In this document: in pieces, positions 41,275-50,213 of the stretch
Position numbering within the stretch: the first letter of the stretch is position 1
How the letters are laid out: every line of letters starts with the position of its first letter
NCBI RefSeq assembly: GCF_002929335.1
Contig: NZ_PJIL01000001.1
Location: 124,001-188,000 of the forward strand
DNA length: 64,000 bases
Direction of reading: 5' to 3'
DNA from: Arthrobacter sp. Y81
GTDB taxonomy: Bacteria > Actinomycetota > Actinomycetes > Actinomycetales > Micrococcaceae
The notes under the pieces: model-generated
Seen by the model: only the letters and a program-made list of their open reading frames with translations
The model's database searches: none
Told to the model about the DNA's origin: nothing
Translations under genes and position numbers: made by a program

Positions 41275-43045
41275 CCTGCCGGATGACCTCATTGCCGCCG
41301 TGTACGACGCCGCATCGGAGTACCCGGACCATCCGGCCATCACGGCACCGGGCAAACGCAGCGGAAGGCCCGGCAAGACCATCAGCTACCGGAACCTTGC
41401 TGACGGGATCGAATCCACGGCCGCAGGCCTGCGGCGTGACGGATTCGGCCCGGGGGAGCGCCTGCTGTTTTCGGTCCGGCCGGGTCCGGCGGCTTTCACG
41501 CTCGCGCTGGCCGCCGTCCGGGCAGGCGGGGCCATTGTGTTCATCGATCCGGGGGTTGGGCCTGAGCTCTTCCGAAACAGGACCGCGCTGGCATCCCCGC
41601 GCTGGGCCGCCTCCGAGTCGCTGCTCTATGCCCTCAGCGCGCGCGGCCCGCTGCGGCCCCTTGCCCGGCGGCGCGGCCTGCTGCTCCCGGACTACGGAGC
41701 CATGAACGTCCGGCACTACCACTCCGGCCCGTGGTTTCCGGGAGTCCCGCTGAAGTCCACCAACGTCCGTTCGCTGTCCCGCCGTACGGCGCGTCGCGCA
41801 GGCAAGTACGACGGCGGTGCTCACGCAGACGGCGCTCATGCCGACGGCGGGGACGGCAGCGACGGCCGCCGTCCCGACGGGCTGCCGGCGATGGAGGCCG
41901 CGCCCGGGCAGGAAGCGGTCATCATCTTCACGTCCGGCACCACCGGGAATCCCAAGGGAGTGGTGCACAGCCGCGGGACCCTGGCGGCCGGCTTTGGCCA
42001 GCTGAGCACGCGCTGCACGTTCGCGGCCGGTGACCGCATCCATTCGGAGCAGCTGATGATGGGCCTGCCGGCGCTGATCGCCGGTGCCCACTGGACCATG
42101 CCCGCGTATGGTCTGTCCGCTGCGATCGATCCGCTGCGGTTCGCGGCCGAGCTGGGGTCCTCGCCCGGGCACAAGGCGGCAACCCACGTGTTCCTGGTGC
42201 CCTCGCAGCTGGCGCCGATCCTTGACGCCGTGGAAACAGGACAGCTGGTATGGCCGGACACCCTGAAAACGGTGATGCTGGGTGCCGCGCCCGTGCTGGC
42301 ATCCTTCCTGGAACGGGCCGCCCTGCTCCTGCCCGGAGTGCGCTTCCATTGCATCTACGGGATGACCGAAGTACTGCCCATTGCGATCGCCGACGGGCGC
42401 GAGAAACTGGAGTTCGCTTCCGGGGAAACCGCGGAATTCCGGACGCCGGACGGCTCCGGGGAGGGCGACTACCTCGGCGAGCCCTTGCCGGGCGTGCACA
42501 TCCGGGTAGCGGAGGACCACGAGCTAATCGTCTCCGGCCCGAACATGTGCCTGGGCTACCTCGGCGAGGACACCATGGACGAGCACGCCACCGGCGACCT
42601 CGTGCGGCTGGACCACGGACCGGCAGGACCGGCCGGACCCGTCGATGACCCGGCCGCACCGGCCGGCTCCTCGAGCGCGGCGAGGCTGGTCCTGCTGGGG
42701 CGCAAGAAGGACATGATCATCCGCGGCAAGACCAACATCTACCCGGGCCTGTACGAGCCCGTGATTGCCGGCATCGACGGCGTCGGCCAGGCGGTGATGG
42801 TCGGCGTCCCGGACGGCATCGGCGACGAAGCGGTGTGGCTCGCCGTCGAACCGCAACGCGGACGGAACCAGGAGACGCTGCTGCGGATGCTGCGCCGCGA
42901 GCTGCCCAGACTCGTCGACGAATCGGCCCTGCCCGACCGGATAGAAATCATGCCCCGGCTGCCGGCGTCCGGCCGGCACCGCAAGCCGGACCGCATTGCC
43001 CTGAGGGCCCTGTTCGCAGACCGGCCGCCGGAGGGGACGCCATGA
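41264..43045 (+). CDS. Acyl-AMP ligase, OleC-like (predicted beta-lactone synthetase)
   Basis: ANL-superfamily adenylating enzyme, 593 residues. The P-loop FTSGTTGNPKG starts at residue 222, YGMTEVLP at 365, TGDL with Asp445, and LGRKKDMIIRGKTNIYP near 478. AIVFIDPGVG near residue 90 and the TE-LP form of the A5 motif resemble OleC, which turns beta-hydroxy acids into beta-lactones. There is no fused N-terminal hydrolase, unlike the OleBC fusion of Micrococcus. A low-complexity GAHADGAHADGG insert lies near residue 185. GTG start with an 11-bp overlap with the P450 gene. An ordinary fatty acyl-CoA ligase is the alternative. Confidence 0.85.
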   Translation: MPTDLPDDLIAAVYDAASEYPDHPAITAPGKRSGRPGKTISYRNLADGIESTAAGLRRDGFGPGERLLFSVRPGPAAFTLALAAVRAGGAIVFIDPGVGPELFRNRTALASPRWAASESLLYALSARGPLRPLARRRGLLLPDYGAMNVRHYHSGPWFPGVPLKSTNVRSLSRRTARRAGKYDGGAHADGAHADGGDGSDGRRPDGLPAMEAAPGQEAVIIFTSGTTGNPKGVVHSRGTLAAGFGQLSTRCTFAAGDRIHSEQLMMGLPALIAGAHWTMPAYGLSAAIDPLRFAAELGSSPGHKAATHVFLVPSQLAPILDAVETGQLVWPDTLKTVMLGAAPVLASFLERAALLLPGVRFHCIYGMTEVLPIAIADGREKLEFASGETAEFRTPDGSGEGDYLGEPLPGVHIRVAEDHELIVSGPNMCLGYLGEDTMDEHATGDLVRLDHGPAGPAGPVDDPAAPAGSSSAARLVLLGRKKDMIIRGKTNIYPGLYEPVIAGIDGVGQAVMVGVPDGIGDEAVWLAVEPQRGRNQETLLRMLRRELPRLVDESALPDRIEIMPRLPASGRHRKPDRIALRALFADRPPEGTP

Positions 43046-43953
43046 GGATCGCGGTGACCGGTGCCAGCGGTTTCGTCGGCGGAGCCGTTGCCGCGGCCGC
43101 CGAGGAACGTGGCTGGGAGGTGATCCGTTACGGCCGGCGCCAGCTCCCTGGCCTCAGCGTGTGGGACCTCAGCGCAGGGCACCTGTCCTCTCCGCCGGAA
43201 GTTGACGCCGTCGTACATGCCGGCGCGCATGTCGGCGACTGGGGACCGTCGCCGCTGTTCCACCGTGTGAACGTGCTGGGAACAGAGGCCGTTGCCGCGA
43301 CCTTCCCGGGTGCGCGGCTGGTCCACATTTCCAGTTCCAGCGTCTACCCGTGGTGGCAGCCGTGCGTGGACCGGCCGGAGGACGTGGTGGCGGGACGGTA
43401 CCTGAACGCCTACTCCAGATCGAAAGCCCTGGCCGAGGCCGCTGCAGCACGGCACGGCAACGCGCTGATCCTCAGGCCGCACGGCGTCTACGGCCCCGGT
43501 GACCGGACGCTCCTGCCGCGGCTCATCCGCAACGTGAACCACGGCCGGCTGCTGAGCGTCGGAGGCCCGGACATCCGGCACCAGCTGACGTCCATCGGCA
43601 ATCTTGCCCGGGCAGCGCTCGCCGCCTGCACCTCGGACGCGACCGGTCCCGTGAACGTGGCCGACCACCGGCCGGTCGCACTCGGCCAGGTCCTGCGGGA
43701 GGTGCTGGACGCTACTGGCCGGGCCGACGTCGAACTCGGCTTCATCCCGATGCGCGCGGCGATGACGCTGGCGGCGGCCCTCGAGGCGGTGGCAGGCGTG
43801 ACACGCAGGCCGCCGCGGCTCACGCGGTATGCCGTGAGTCAGCTCGGCTTCCAGCGGACCTACTGCACACGGCGGCTGCGGGAGGAGCTGGGCGTGGACC
43901 CTGTCCCGAGCAGCTTCGCAGGTGCGGGACAATGGATCAGAGACCTGGGATGA
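43042..43953 (+). CDS. NAD-dependent epimerase/dehydrogenase, OleD-like
   Basis: Extended short-chain dehydrogenase of 303 residues. The nucleotide loop TGASGFVGG lies at residues 6-14, the SSSS active-site strand near 104, and Tyr124-x-x-x-Lys128 (YSRSK) is the catalytic pair. VVHAGAHVGDWGPSPLF with the following NVLGT resembles the WG...NV.GT segment of OleD, which reduces the beta-keto acid made by OleA. ATG overlaps the ligase stop as ATGA. Only 37 bp separate it from map, so map may be read from the same transcript. Confidence 0.87.
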   Translation: MRIAVTGASGFVGGAVAAAAEERGWEVIRYGRRQLPGLSVWDLSAGHLSSPPEVDAVVHAGAHVGDWGPSPLFHRVNVLGTEAVAATFPGARLVHISSSSVYPWWQPCVDRPEDVVAGRYLNAYSRSKALAEAAAARHGNALILRPHGVYGPGDRTLLPRLIRNVNHGRLLSVGGPDIRHQLTSIGNLARAALAACTSDATGPVNVADHRPVALGQVLREVLDATGRADVELGFIPMRAAMTLAAALEAVAGVTRRPPRLTRYAVSQLGFQRTYCTRRLREELGVDPVPSSFAGAGQWIRDLG

Positions 43954-43990
43954 ACGCATCCCGCCAGCGAGACGAAGCACTGAGGTATAC

Positions 43991-44818
43991 ATGGCATTCG
44001 GACAGCCCCGCATCGAATACAAGACCAACGCCCAAATGCGCACCATGCATGAGGCCGGCCTGGTCCTGAGCCGCGCCCTGGACGCTGCGGTAGCGGCTGC
44101 CACCCCCGGCACCACCACGGCGCAGCTGGACGCCGTATTCGCTGCGGTCCTGGACGAGGCAGGCGCCAAGTCCAACTTCCTCGGCTACCACGGGTTCCCG
44201 GCCACCATCTGCACCTCCGTCAACGAGGAAGTGGTCCACGGCATCCCCGGCAACCGCGTGCTGAACGACGGCGACATCATCTCAATCGACGGCGGCGCGA
44301 TCGTGGACGGCTGGCACTCCGACTCGGCCCGCACCGTGATTGTGGGCACCCCCGATCCCGAGGACGTCCGGCTGTCCGAGGTCACCGAGGAAGCCATGTG
44401 GCGGGGCATCGCGGCGCTGGCCACCGGAAAGTTCGTGGGGGACATCGGCTGCGCCGTGGACGACTACGTGGCCTCCGTGCGGGGCAAGCCGCTGGGCATC
44501 CTGGAGGACTACGTGGGCCACGGCATCGGCTCCGAGATGCACATGGCGCCGGACGTGCTGAACTACCGCACCAACCACCGCGGACCCAAGATCCGTCCCG
44601 GGCTGTGCCTGGCGATCGAGCCCATGCTGGTCCGCGGCGGCATCGAAACTGCCGTGCTCGACGACGACTGGACCGTGGTGACCACCGACGGCAAGCGCTC
44701 CTGCCAGTGGGAGCACTCGGTAGCCGTCCACGAGAACGGCATCTGGGTTCTTTCAGCGCCCGACGGCGGTGCGGAGCGGCTTGCGCCGCTGGGCGTGGTC
44801 CCCGTCCCGATCCCGTAG
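43991..44818 (+). CDS. map: Methionine aminopeptidase, type I
   Basis: Removes N-terminal Met from nascent proteins; binds two divalent metals. The 275 residues contain the substrate His in YHGFPATIC, the metal ligands in SIDGGAIVDGWHSD, the His of GHGIGSEMH, and the Glu of AIEPML and WEHSVAV. The ATG at 43991 gives MAFGQPRIEY with GAGG upstream; the longer in-frame reading lies in the upstream gene. Its usual adk neighbour is 6 kb away. It converges with the ABC transporter, with a palindromic terminator between. Confidence 0.97.
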   Translation: MAFGQPRIEYKTNAQMRTMHEAGLVLSRALDAAVAAATPGTTTAQLDAVFAAVLDEAGAKSNFLGYHGFPATICTSVNEEVVHGIPGNRVLNDGDIISIDGGAIVDGWHSDSARTVIVGTPDPEDVRLSEVTEEAMWRGIAALATGKFVGDIGCAVDDYVASVRGKPLGILEDYVGHGIGSEMHMAPDVLNYRTNHRGPKIRPGLCLAIEPMLVRGGIETAVLDDDWTVVTTDGKRSCQWEHSVAVHENGIWVLSAPDGGAERLAPLGVVPVPIP

Positions 44819-44874
44819 GTTTCGCTCCCGTAGCCACGAACCCGCGGCGACGCGCAAATTCCCCTGCGACGCAG

Positions 44875-44918
44875 AAAATCCCTGGCGCACCCGGAATTCC
44901 GGGTGCGCCAGGGATTTT
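44875..44918. terminator. 44-bp perfect palindrome, bidirectional terminator
   Basis: Symmetric about GGAATTCC at 44893-44900, with AAAATCCC and GGGATTTT at its ends. It has a T-tract on both strands and lies between the convergent map and substrate-binding protein genes. Confidence 0.9.
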
Positions 44919-44955
44919 GCGTATCGCGGGACCGGAAGCGCGTCGGGACCGGGCG

Positions 44956-46302
44956 TCAGCTCTTGAGCTTGGGCTTGACGTCCTTCGTGTAGATGCCCTC
45001 CAACGTGGACTTCAGGGCGGTCATGGTGGCTTTAACATCGCCCTGCTGGGTGAGGATCTTCGCGGCGGCCTTGGCCATTTCCTGGTCCGCGCCGGGCAGG
45101 AACACCCTGGCGTTGTCCTGGACGCGGGTGGCCGCGAGCTGGTCCATTGCCGTCTTGATCTGCGGCGTCTTGGCCAGCACCGAGGTCATATCGGCGGACG
45201 TGCGGGTGGGCATATAGCCCGTGGCCGCCGAGAATTCCGCGGTGTTTTCCGGCTCGGTCATGAACTTCAGGAACGTGCCCGCAGCGAGCTGCACTTCCTT
45301 GCTCACACCGCTGGGGATGCCCAGGCCTGCCCCGCCCGTGGGGCAGACTCCGCTTTCCACCTTGGGGCCGCCCGGCAGGAAACCCACGCCCACGTTGAAC
45401 TTTGCCGACTTCAGCACGCCGAGCAGGGAGCCCGTGGACGAGATGGTGGACGAGGTGATGCCGGCGGCGAAATCGTCGGCCGCCTCCTTGGAGGAAACGC
45501 CCGCCCAGCCGTCCTTGTAGATGGAATCCTGGGCCCACTGCAGCGCCTCCACGGATTCAGCCGAGTCGCAGTTGATGGTCCACTCATTGGACCAGCTGCC
45601 GCCCCAGCCCCAGAGGTTGTTCTGCAGGGTCCAGCCAGCGTAGCCGGCCAATGCCGGGTAGATGTAGGCGTACTGCGCGCCCGAGCTGGCCTTCAGCTTC
45701 GGCGCCCACTCGGCGAACTCCTGCCAGGTCTTCGGTGCCCGGTCAGGGAGCCCGGCCGCCTTGAAGTGGTCCTTGTTGTAGTAGAAAAGCGGCGTGGAAC
45801 GGCCGTAGGGGAGGGCCCACTGCTTGTCGTCGTACTGGTAGTCCGCCACGAGGGACTTCTGGAAGTCGTCCACCTTGATGTCCAGCTGCTTGACCAGGCC
45901 GTCCAGCGGAATGATGTTGCCGTTGGAGAAGTAGCGGAACCACCAGACATCGGAGAGCACCACAACGCCCGGAAGGGCCTCCTTGGCCGCCTGCGAGGTC
46001 TGGAACTTCTGGGCGATTTCCTCATAGTTGGCGCCCGCGGTCACCAGGTTCACCTTGATGTCCGGGAACTTGGCGTGGAATTTCGCGATGATGGACTTTT
46101 CCACGTCCTGGGACTTGCCCGGGTGGTTTGTCCAGAAATCGATGGAGGCGGCCGGCTTGACGCCGCTGAAGTCGATCTCGGCGGCTTCGCTCGCGGGCGT
46201 TGTTCCCCCGGTGGAGGGACCGCCGCATGCAGCCAGTGCCGCGGCGCCTGCCCCCGCGCCGGCCAGTCCCAGGAAATGCCTGCGGTCAAGATTCATAACC
46301 AT
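44956..46302 (-). CDS. ABC transporter substrate-binding lipoprotein, carbohydrate or glycerol-phosphate type
   Basis: Extracellular solute receptor of about 448 residues. The N-terminus has a twin-arginine-like DRRHFLG motif and a lipobox ending LAAC, so export may be by Tat with lipid anchoring. FWTNHPGKSQDVEKSIIAKF and STPLFYYNKDHFKAAGL...PKTWQEFAEW resemble UgpB, the glycerol-3-phosphate receptor, within the CUT1 group. The ATG at 46302 has GAGAGGA upstream; the ATG at 46296 and TTG at 46317 are alternatives. It is the last gene of a three-gene unit with two permeases. The substrate cannot be fixed from sequence. Confidence 0.92.
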   Translation of the reverse strand: MVMNLDRRHFLGLAGAGAGAAALAACGGPSTGGTTPASEAAEIDFSGVKPAASIDFWTNHPGKSQDVEKSIIAKFHAKFPDIKVNLVTAGANYEEIAQKFQTSQAAKEALPGVVVLSDVWWFRYFSNGNIIPLDGLVKQLDIKVDDFQKSLVADYQYDDKQWALPYGRSTPLFYYNKDHFKAAGLPDRAPKTWQEFAEWAPKLKASSGAQYAYIYPALAGYAGWTLQNNLWGWGGSWSNEWTINCDSAESVEALQWAQDSIYKDGWAGVSSKEAADDFAAGITSSTISSTGSLLGVLKSAKFNVGVGFLPGGPKVESGVCPTGGAGLGIPSGVSKEVQLAAGTFLKFMTEPENTAEFSAATGYMPTRTSADMTSVLAKTPQIKTAMDQLAATRVQDNARVFLPGADQEMAKAAAKILTQQGDVKATMTALKSTLEGIYTKDVKPKLKS

Positions 46303-46404
46303 TGTGGATCCTCTCAAAGGTGCCTGCTCATGCTGACTCGTTGTACGGGTTGGACGACGGGTGGGTCGGTAAGACTGCCTGCAGGGGTTGCCGAAACGCG
46401 GGCC

Positions 46405-47259
46405 TTAACCTGTGACGCTGCCCTGGGTAAGGCCGGCCACGATATAGCGCTGGAGCGCTGCGAACACCACCAGGATCGGAACGATCACCAGCACGGCACC
46501 GGCCATCAGGATGCCCCAGCCCGAACCGTTGCCTTCCGAGTTCTGCAGCAGCGTCAGGCCCACGGGAAGGGTCATGGTCTCGGGCCGGTCGGTGATGATG
46601 AGGGGCCAGATGTAGTCGTTCCATTCGCTCACCACGGTGACCAGTGCCACGGTGGCGATGGACGGCACCGAAACCGGCACCACGATCCGCCAGAGGCGGC
46701 GCCAGTGGCCGGCGCCGTCGATCTCCGCCGATTCGAGGATCGACGCCGGCAGCGTCAGGAAGTGCTGGCGCAGCAGGAAGGTGCCGAAAGCGGTCCCCAG
46801 GCCGGGGAGGATGATGCCCCACAGGGTGTTCTTTCCGCCCATCCCGGCGATGAGGATGTAGTTCGGCAGGATGGACACCTGCGGCGGGACCATCAGTGCC
46901 ACGAGGATGAGGACGAAGATGGCGTTCTTGAAGGGGAAGCGGACGAACACCAGGGCGTAGGCGGTGAGGATGGCCAGCAGCACTTTGACGGTTGCGCCAA
47001 CCACGGTGACGATGGTGCTGTTCAGGAAGAACCGGGCGAACGGCACCGTGGTCATGGCGATGTTGTAGTTTTCCAGGTTCAGGCTCTCCGGCAGGATCCT
47101 CAGGTCCATGGTGATGATCTCGCCGGGCAGTTTGAAGGAGCTGAGGATCATCCAGAGAAGCGGCAGGAACACCACCAGCGTGGCCAGGATCAGCGGGACG
47201 TAACCGCCGGCTATGGTCTGGACAATATTGGCGCGGGACAGCGGCCGGTGCGTGCTCAT
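46405..47259 (-). CDS. ABC transporter permease (UgpE/MalG type)
   Basis: Inner-membrane permease of 284 residues with six helices. The EAA loop reads ESAEIDGAGHWRRLWRIVVP, the site that docks the ATPase. The ATG at 47259 overlaps the upstream permease stop as ATGA. A long upstream extension of this frame is a shadow of the other permease. An 102-bp spacer precedes the receptor gene. Confidence 0.95.
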   Translation of the reverse strand: MSTHRPLSRANIVQTIAGGYVPLILATLVVFLPLLWMILSSFKLPGEIITMDLRILPESLNLENYNIAMTTVPFARFFLNSTIVTVVGATVKVLLAILTAYALVFVRFPFKNAIFVLILVALMVPPQVSILPNYILIAGMGGKNTLWGIILPGLGTAFGTFLLRQHFLTLPASILESAEIDGAGHWRRLWRIVVPVSVPSIATVALVTVVSEWNDYIWPLIITDRPETMTLPVGLTLLQNSEGNGSGWGILMAGAVLVIVPILVVFAALQRYIVAGLTQGSVTG

Positions 47260-48206
47260 GAGTAGTGCACCTTCCGTTCGACGAAGCGCAGCTGCAGCAC
47301 CGTGATGATCAGCAGGATGGCGAAGAGCACCACCGAGATAGCGGCCGAGTACCCGGCCCGGTTGTACGCGCCGAACGCCTGCAGGTAGGCCTCGTAAATC
47401 AGAGTGCTGGTGCCGTTGCCCAGCGGCGTCATGATCCTGATGAGGTCGAACGCCTGCAGTGAGCTGAGCATGGTGGTGATCAGCAGGAAGAACGTGGTGG
47501 GGGAGAGCAGCGGGACGGACATGCTCAGGAAGCGCCGGAAGCCGTTGGCACCGTCCAGCGAAGCAGCCTCCATGACGTCCTGCGGGAGCGACTGCAGCCC
47601 GGCCAGGTACACCACCGCGCAGTACCCCAGGTTCTTCCAGACGTACACAATGATCACCATGACCAGGGACAGCTGCGGATCGTTGATCCACTGCGGGCTC
47701 TGCTGGCCCAGCCCGCGGAGGACCCAGGCGAGTACGCCGTAGCCGGGATCGAAGATGAACAGCCACACCAGGCCGACGCCCACGCCGCTGAGCACATACG
47801 GGGCGAAGACGGCGGACCGCGCAAAGGTGGTGCCGCGGACTTTCGAGTTCAGGGCCAATGCGATCAGCAGGCCCAGCACCATGGAGCCGCCCACGGTGAC
47901 CAGCGTGAACACGGCGGTGGTGCCCAGCACCTTGGCGGCGTCGGCGCTGGTGAAGAAGGTGACGTAGTTGTCCAGCCCCACCACCGTTGCGGAGGCCGAT
48001 CCCAGCGTCCAGTCCAGGGTGGAGTAGTACACGTTGTTGAGGAGCGGGAGGTACGTGAACACCCCGATCAGCACAAGGTTGGGCAGGGCGAGGGCCAGGA
48101 AAACGAAGAAGTCCCGGCGCGTCCTGCCGGACCACCTTGCCCGGCGCCGCAGCGCCGGACCGGCTTCCGCGACGGCGGGCGGCCTGTCAGTCAGTTGTCG
48201 TGTCAT
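47256..48206 (-). CDS. ABC transporter permease (UgpA/MalF type)
   Basis: Inner-membrane permease of about 316 residues with six helices after a basic N-terminus. The EAA loop reads EAASLDGANGFRRFLSMSVP. Start at ATG 48206 (MTRQLTDRPP); a longer in-frame reading from 48302 runs into the upstream regulatory region and lacks a good site. First gene of the transporter unit. No ATPase gene is present, so a shared MsmK/UgpC-type ATPase elsewhere is presumed. Confidence 0.93.
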   Translation of the reverse strand: MTRQLTDRPPAVAEAGPALRRRARWSGRTRRDFFVFLALALPNLVLIGVFTYLPLLNNVYYSTLDWTLGSASATVVGLDNYVTFFTSADAAKVLGTTAVFTLVTVGGSMVLGLLIALALNSKVRGTTFARSAVFAPYVLSGVGVGLVWLFIFDPGYGVLAWVLRGLGQQSPQWINDPQLSLVMVIIVYVWKNLGYCAVVYLAGLQSLPQDVMEAASLDGANGFRRFLSMSVPLLSPTTFFLLITTMLSSLQAFDLIRIMTPLGNGTSTLIYEAYLQAFGAYNRAGYSAAISVVLFAILLIITVLQLRFVERKVHYS

Positions 48207-48465
48207 TCGGTCTCTAACGGATCCGGGCCTGCGCATGACTGGCCAGTGGGCGTGGGAATTTAGCTTCACTTCACCACATGGTTGGTGGGCAGAATCCCGC
48301 ACAAGCCCTCGTCAGAGGATTGTTAGTCGAGGCTTCCTTGCCCGTTAACGCTGTGTTGCTTGCAGTATTACATAACGTTTGTTTTGGCGGCCGGAGTTGC
48401 CTCCGCGGGTCGCGGAACGCGTGGGAGCGGACACTCATTTCCTGCGCAGGGCGCACAATGGTGCC
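48207..48465. promoter_or_regulatory. Divergent promoter region of the ABC transporter and the peptidase
   Basis: About 260 bases without a gene. An AT-rich island, ATTACATAACGTTTG (48366-48380), contains AACGTT, the kind of core seen in LacI-family operators of sugar transporters; this is suggestive only. Confidence 0.35.
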
Positions 48466-49482
48466 ATGGGAGCGATTACCGATGTCACCGGGATCCGGGT
48501 AGGCCACGTCCAGAGATCAGGAATTGTCCAGGAGTCCGACGGCGGTGTCCCGAACGACAGCGGCTGGCTCACCGGGGTGACGGTGGTGCTGCCGCCGCCT
48601 GGAACGGTCGGCTCCGTCGACGTCCGCGGCGGCGGTCCGGCGACGTCCGAAACGGACGCCCTGGATCCCACCACGCTCTCGCAGAGGGTGGACGCCGTGG
48701 TGCTCACCGGCGGCAGCGCCTACGGCCTGGTCACGGCGCGTGGTGCCCAGCGCTGGTGCGAGGAAAACGGCCGGGGCTTCCCGGTGCCCGGCGGCCTCGT
48801 GCCGATCGTCCCCGCTGCGGCCATCTTCGACCTTGGCCGGGGCGGCGACTTCGCTGCCCGCCCGGACGAGGAGATGGGCTACGCGGCAACCGCCGCCGCT
48901 GCCGCCCAACCGGAAGGCCACGACGTCGAACGCGGCAACGTGGGGGCCGGCACCGGAGCGGTGCTCGGCCGGGGGGCGTACAAAGGCGGAGTCGGGACGG
49001 CGTCCATAACTTTAGACAATGGGGTCGTTGTAGCGGCCCTGGCCGTGGTCAATGCCGTGGGGATGCCCGTTGGCGTTCGTTCGGGGAATCCCGCGTCCTT
49101 CCGGGCTCCCGATTCCCCTCCCGATGCCCAGCTGCCGCCCCTGAACACCACCCTCGTCGTCGTCGCCACGAATGCCGTCCTCAGCAAGGCCGACTGCAAG
49201 CGGACCGCCTCGGCTGCCCATGCCGGACTGGCCCGGGCGCTGAATCCGAGCCATACCTTGGCGGACGGGGACACCGTGTTCTGCCTGGCCACGGGCGCCG
49301 TCGAACTGGGCCTGGGCACCGAGGTGCCCCGGCAGTTCAGCCTCATCGCGCTGCAGAGCGCGGCGGCCGACGTCGTGACCGAAGCCATCCTGGACGGCGT
49401 CTCCCGGGCCGCGGGCATCACAACACCGGCAGGGGAATTTGCTGCGTACGGCCCGGTAGTGCGCTACCATGGTCTGATTTAA
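48466..49482 (+). CDS. P1 family (S58, DmpA-like) peptidase
   Basis: Predicted self-processing N-terminal nucleophile aminopeptidase of 338 residues. MGAITDVTGIRVGH, VDVRGGGPATSETDAL, VVLTGGSAYGL and RGNVGAGTGAVLG are the family blocks. The autocleavage region reads LNTTLVVVATNA, with Thr228 or Thr229 as the likely new N-terminal nucleophile. The ATG at 48466 is chosen because family similarity begins there; the longer in-frame reading upstream is not supported. The natural substrate is not known. It precedes infA on the same strand but with a probable promoter between. Confidence 0.88.
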   Translation: MGAITDVTGIRVGHVQRSGIVQESDGGVPNDSGWLTGVTVVLPPPGTVGSVDVRGGGPATSETDALDPTTLSQRVDAVVLTGGSAYGLVTARGAQRWCEENGRGFPVPGGLVPIVPAAAIFDLGRGGDFAARPDEEMGYAATAAAAAQPEGHDVERGNVGAGTGAVLGRGAYKGGVGTASITLDNGVVVAALAVVNAVGMPVGVRSGNPASFRAPDSPPDAQLPPLNTTLVVVATNAVLSKADCKRTASAAHAGLARALNPSHTLADGDTVFCLATGAVELGLGTEVPRQFSLIALQSAAADVVTEAILDGVSRAAGITTPAGEFAAYGPVVRYHGLI

Positions 49483-49507
49483 CATTCCTGCCAAGATGGC
49501 GTAGTGT
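49478..49507 (+). promoter_or_regulatory. Candidate infA promoter
   Basis: TTTAAC (49478-49483) and TAGTGT (49502-49507) are 18 bases apart, just after the peptidase stop and about 130 bases before infA. Confidence 0.4.
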
Positions 49508-49635
49508 TGTCTGTTGGTTGTCTGCCCTGTTTGCGCCCTTTTGCGGTCGGATGGCAGAAGCCAATCAATCAAAAACGTTCGCAGTCATGTCCGGTGCCAA
49601 CCGGAAGGCTGTGGCAACAACAGTTAGCGGAGGGT

Positions 49636-49857
49636 ATGGCCAAGAAGGACGGGGTCATTGAGATCGAGGGCGTTGTGACTGAGGCGCTGCCTAATGCGAT
49701 GTTTCGCGTTGAGCTCACCAACAAGCACATCGTTCTGGCGCACATCTCTGGAAAAATGCGCCAGCACTACATCAGGATTCTCCCTGAGGACCGGGTAGTG
49801 GTGGAGCTGAGCCCGTACGACCTGACACGTGGTCGTATCGTCTACCGCTACAAGTAA
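49636..49857 (+). CDS. infA: Translation initiation factor IF-1
   Basis: S1/OB-fold initiation factor that covers the A site, 73 residues. [20 protein letters not shown] and [18 protein letters not shown] are diagnostic. GCGGAGGGT upstream is the ribosome binding site. It opens the alpha group; rpmJ follows 69 bp later. Confidence 0.98.
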   Translation: MAKKDGVIEIEGVVTEALPNAMFRVELTNKHIVLAHISGKMRQHYIRILPEDRVVVELSPYDLTRGRIVYRYK

Positions 49858-49926
49858 ACACTGGGCGGCCAGAGCAATAGCCGAAGGCCGGTCCAGCTGA
49901 CCAACTGCAACACGCAAAGGAACGCC

Positions 49927-50040
49927 ATGAAGGTCAAGCCGAGCGTCAAGCAGATCTGCGAAAAGTGCAAAGTGATCCGCCGTAATGGCCGGGTCATGGT
50001 GATCTGCGAGAACCCGCGCCACAAGCAGCGCCAGGGCTAA
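49927..50040 (+). CDS. rpmJ: 50S ribosomal protein L36, zinc-binding form
   Basis: A 37-residue protein from ATG 49927 to TAA 50040. [20 protein letters not shown] holds Cys11 and Cys14, and [15 protein letters not shown] holds Cys27 and His32, so the zinc ribbon is complete. AAAGGAA precedes the ATG. Under zinc limitation such forms are replaced by zinc-free paralogues, not visible here. Confidence 0.96.
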   Translation: MKVKPSVKQICEKCKVIRRNGRVMVICENPRHKQRQG

Positions 50041-50213
50041 TTTCCTTCACGGGAAACCCTGGGTTGCTAACCCACGCAAGTAAATAAAGGCAGCACAAGC
50101 TGAATTGGGACGTATGAGCCCGGACAGCTAACCCCCGGTCGGAGGCTGGGGCCGCACTGAAAGTGCGGGTGTACTGCCTACGACCTCCGGTTTATACAAG
50201 GAGTACCGCCAAT

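Noticed and set aside
46405..48135. 576-codon frame spanning both permease genes
   Set aside because: Its first half is out of frame with the UgpA-type permease and has no family motifs; the true permease starts at 47259.
48366..48380. LacI-type operator between the transporter and the peptidase
   Set aside because: Only the AACGTT core is suggestive; no full symmetric operator and no adjacent LacI gene.
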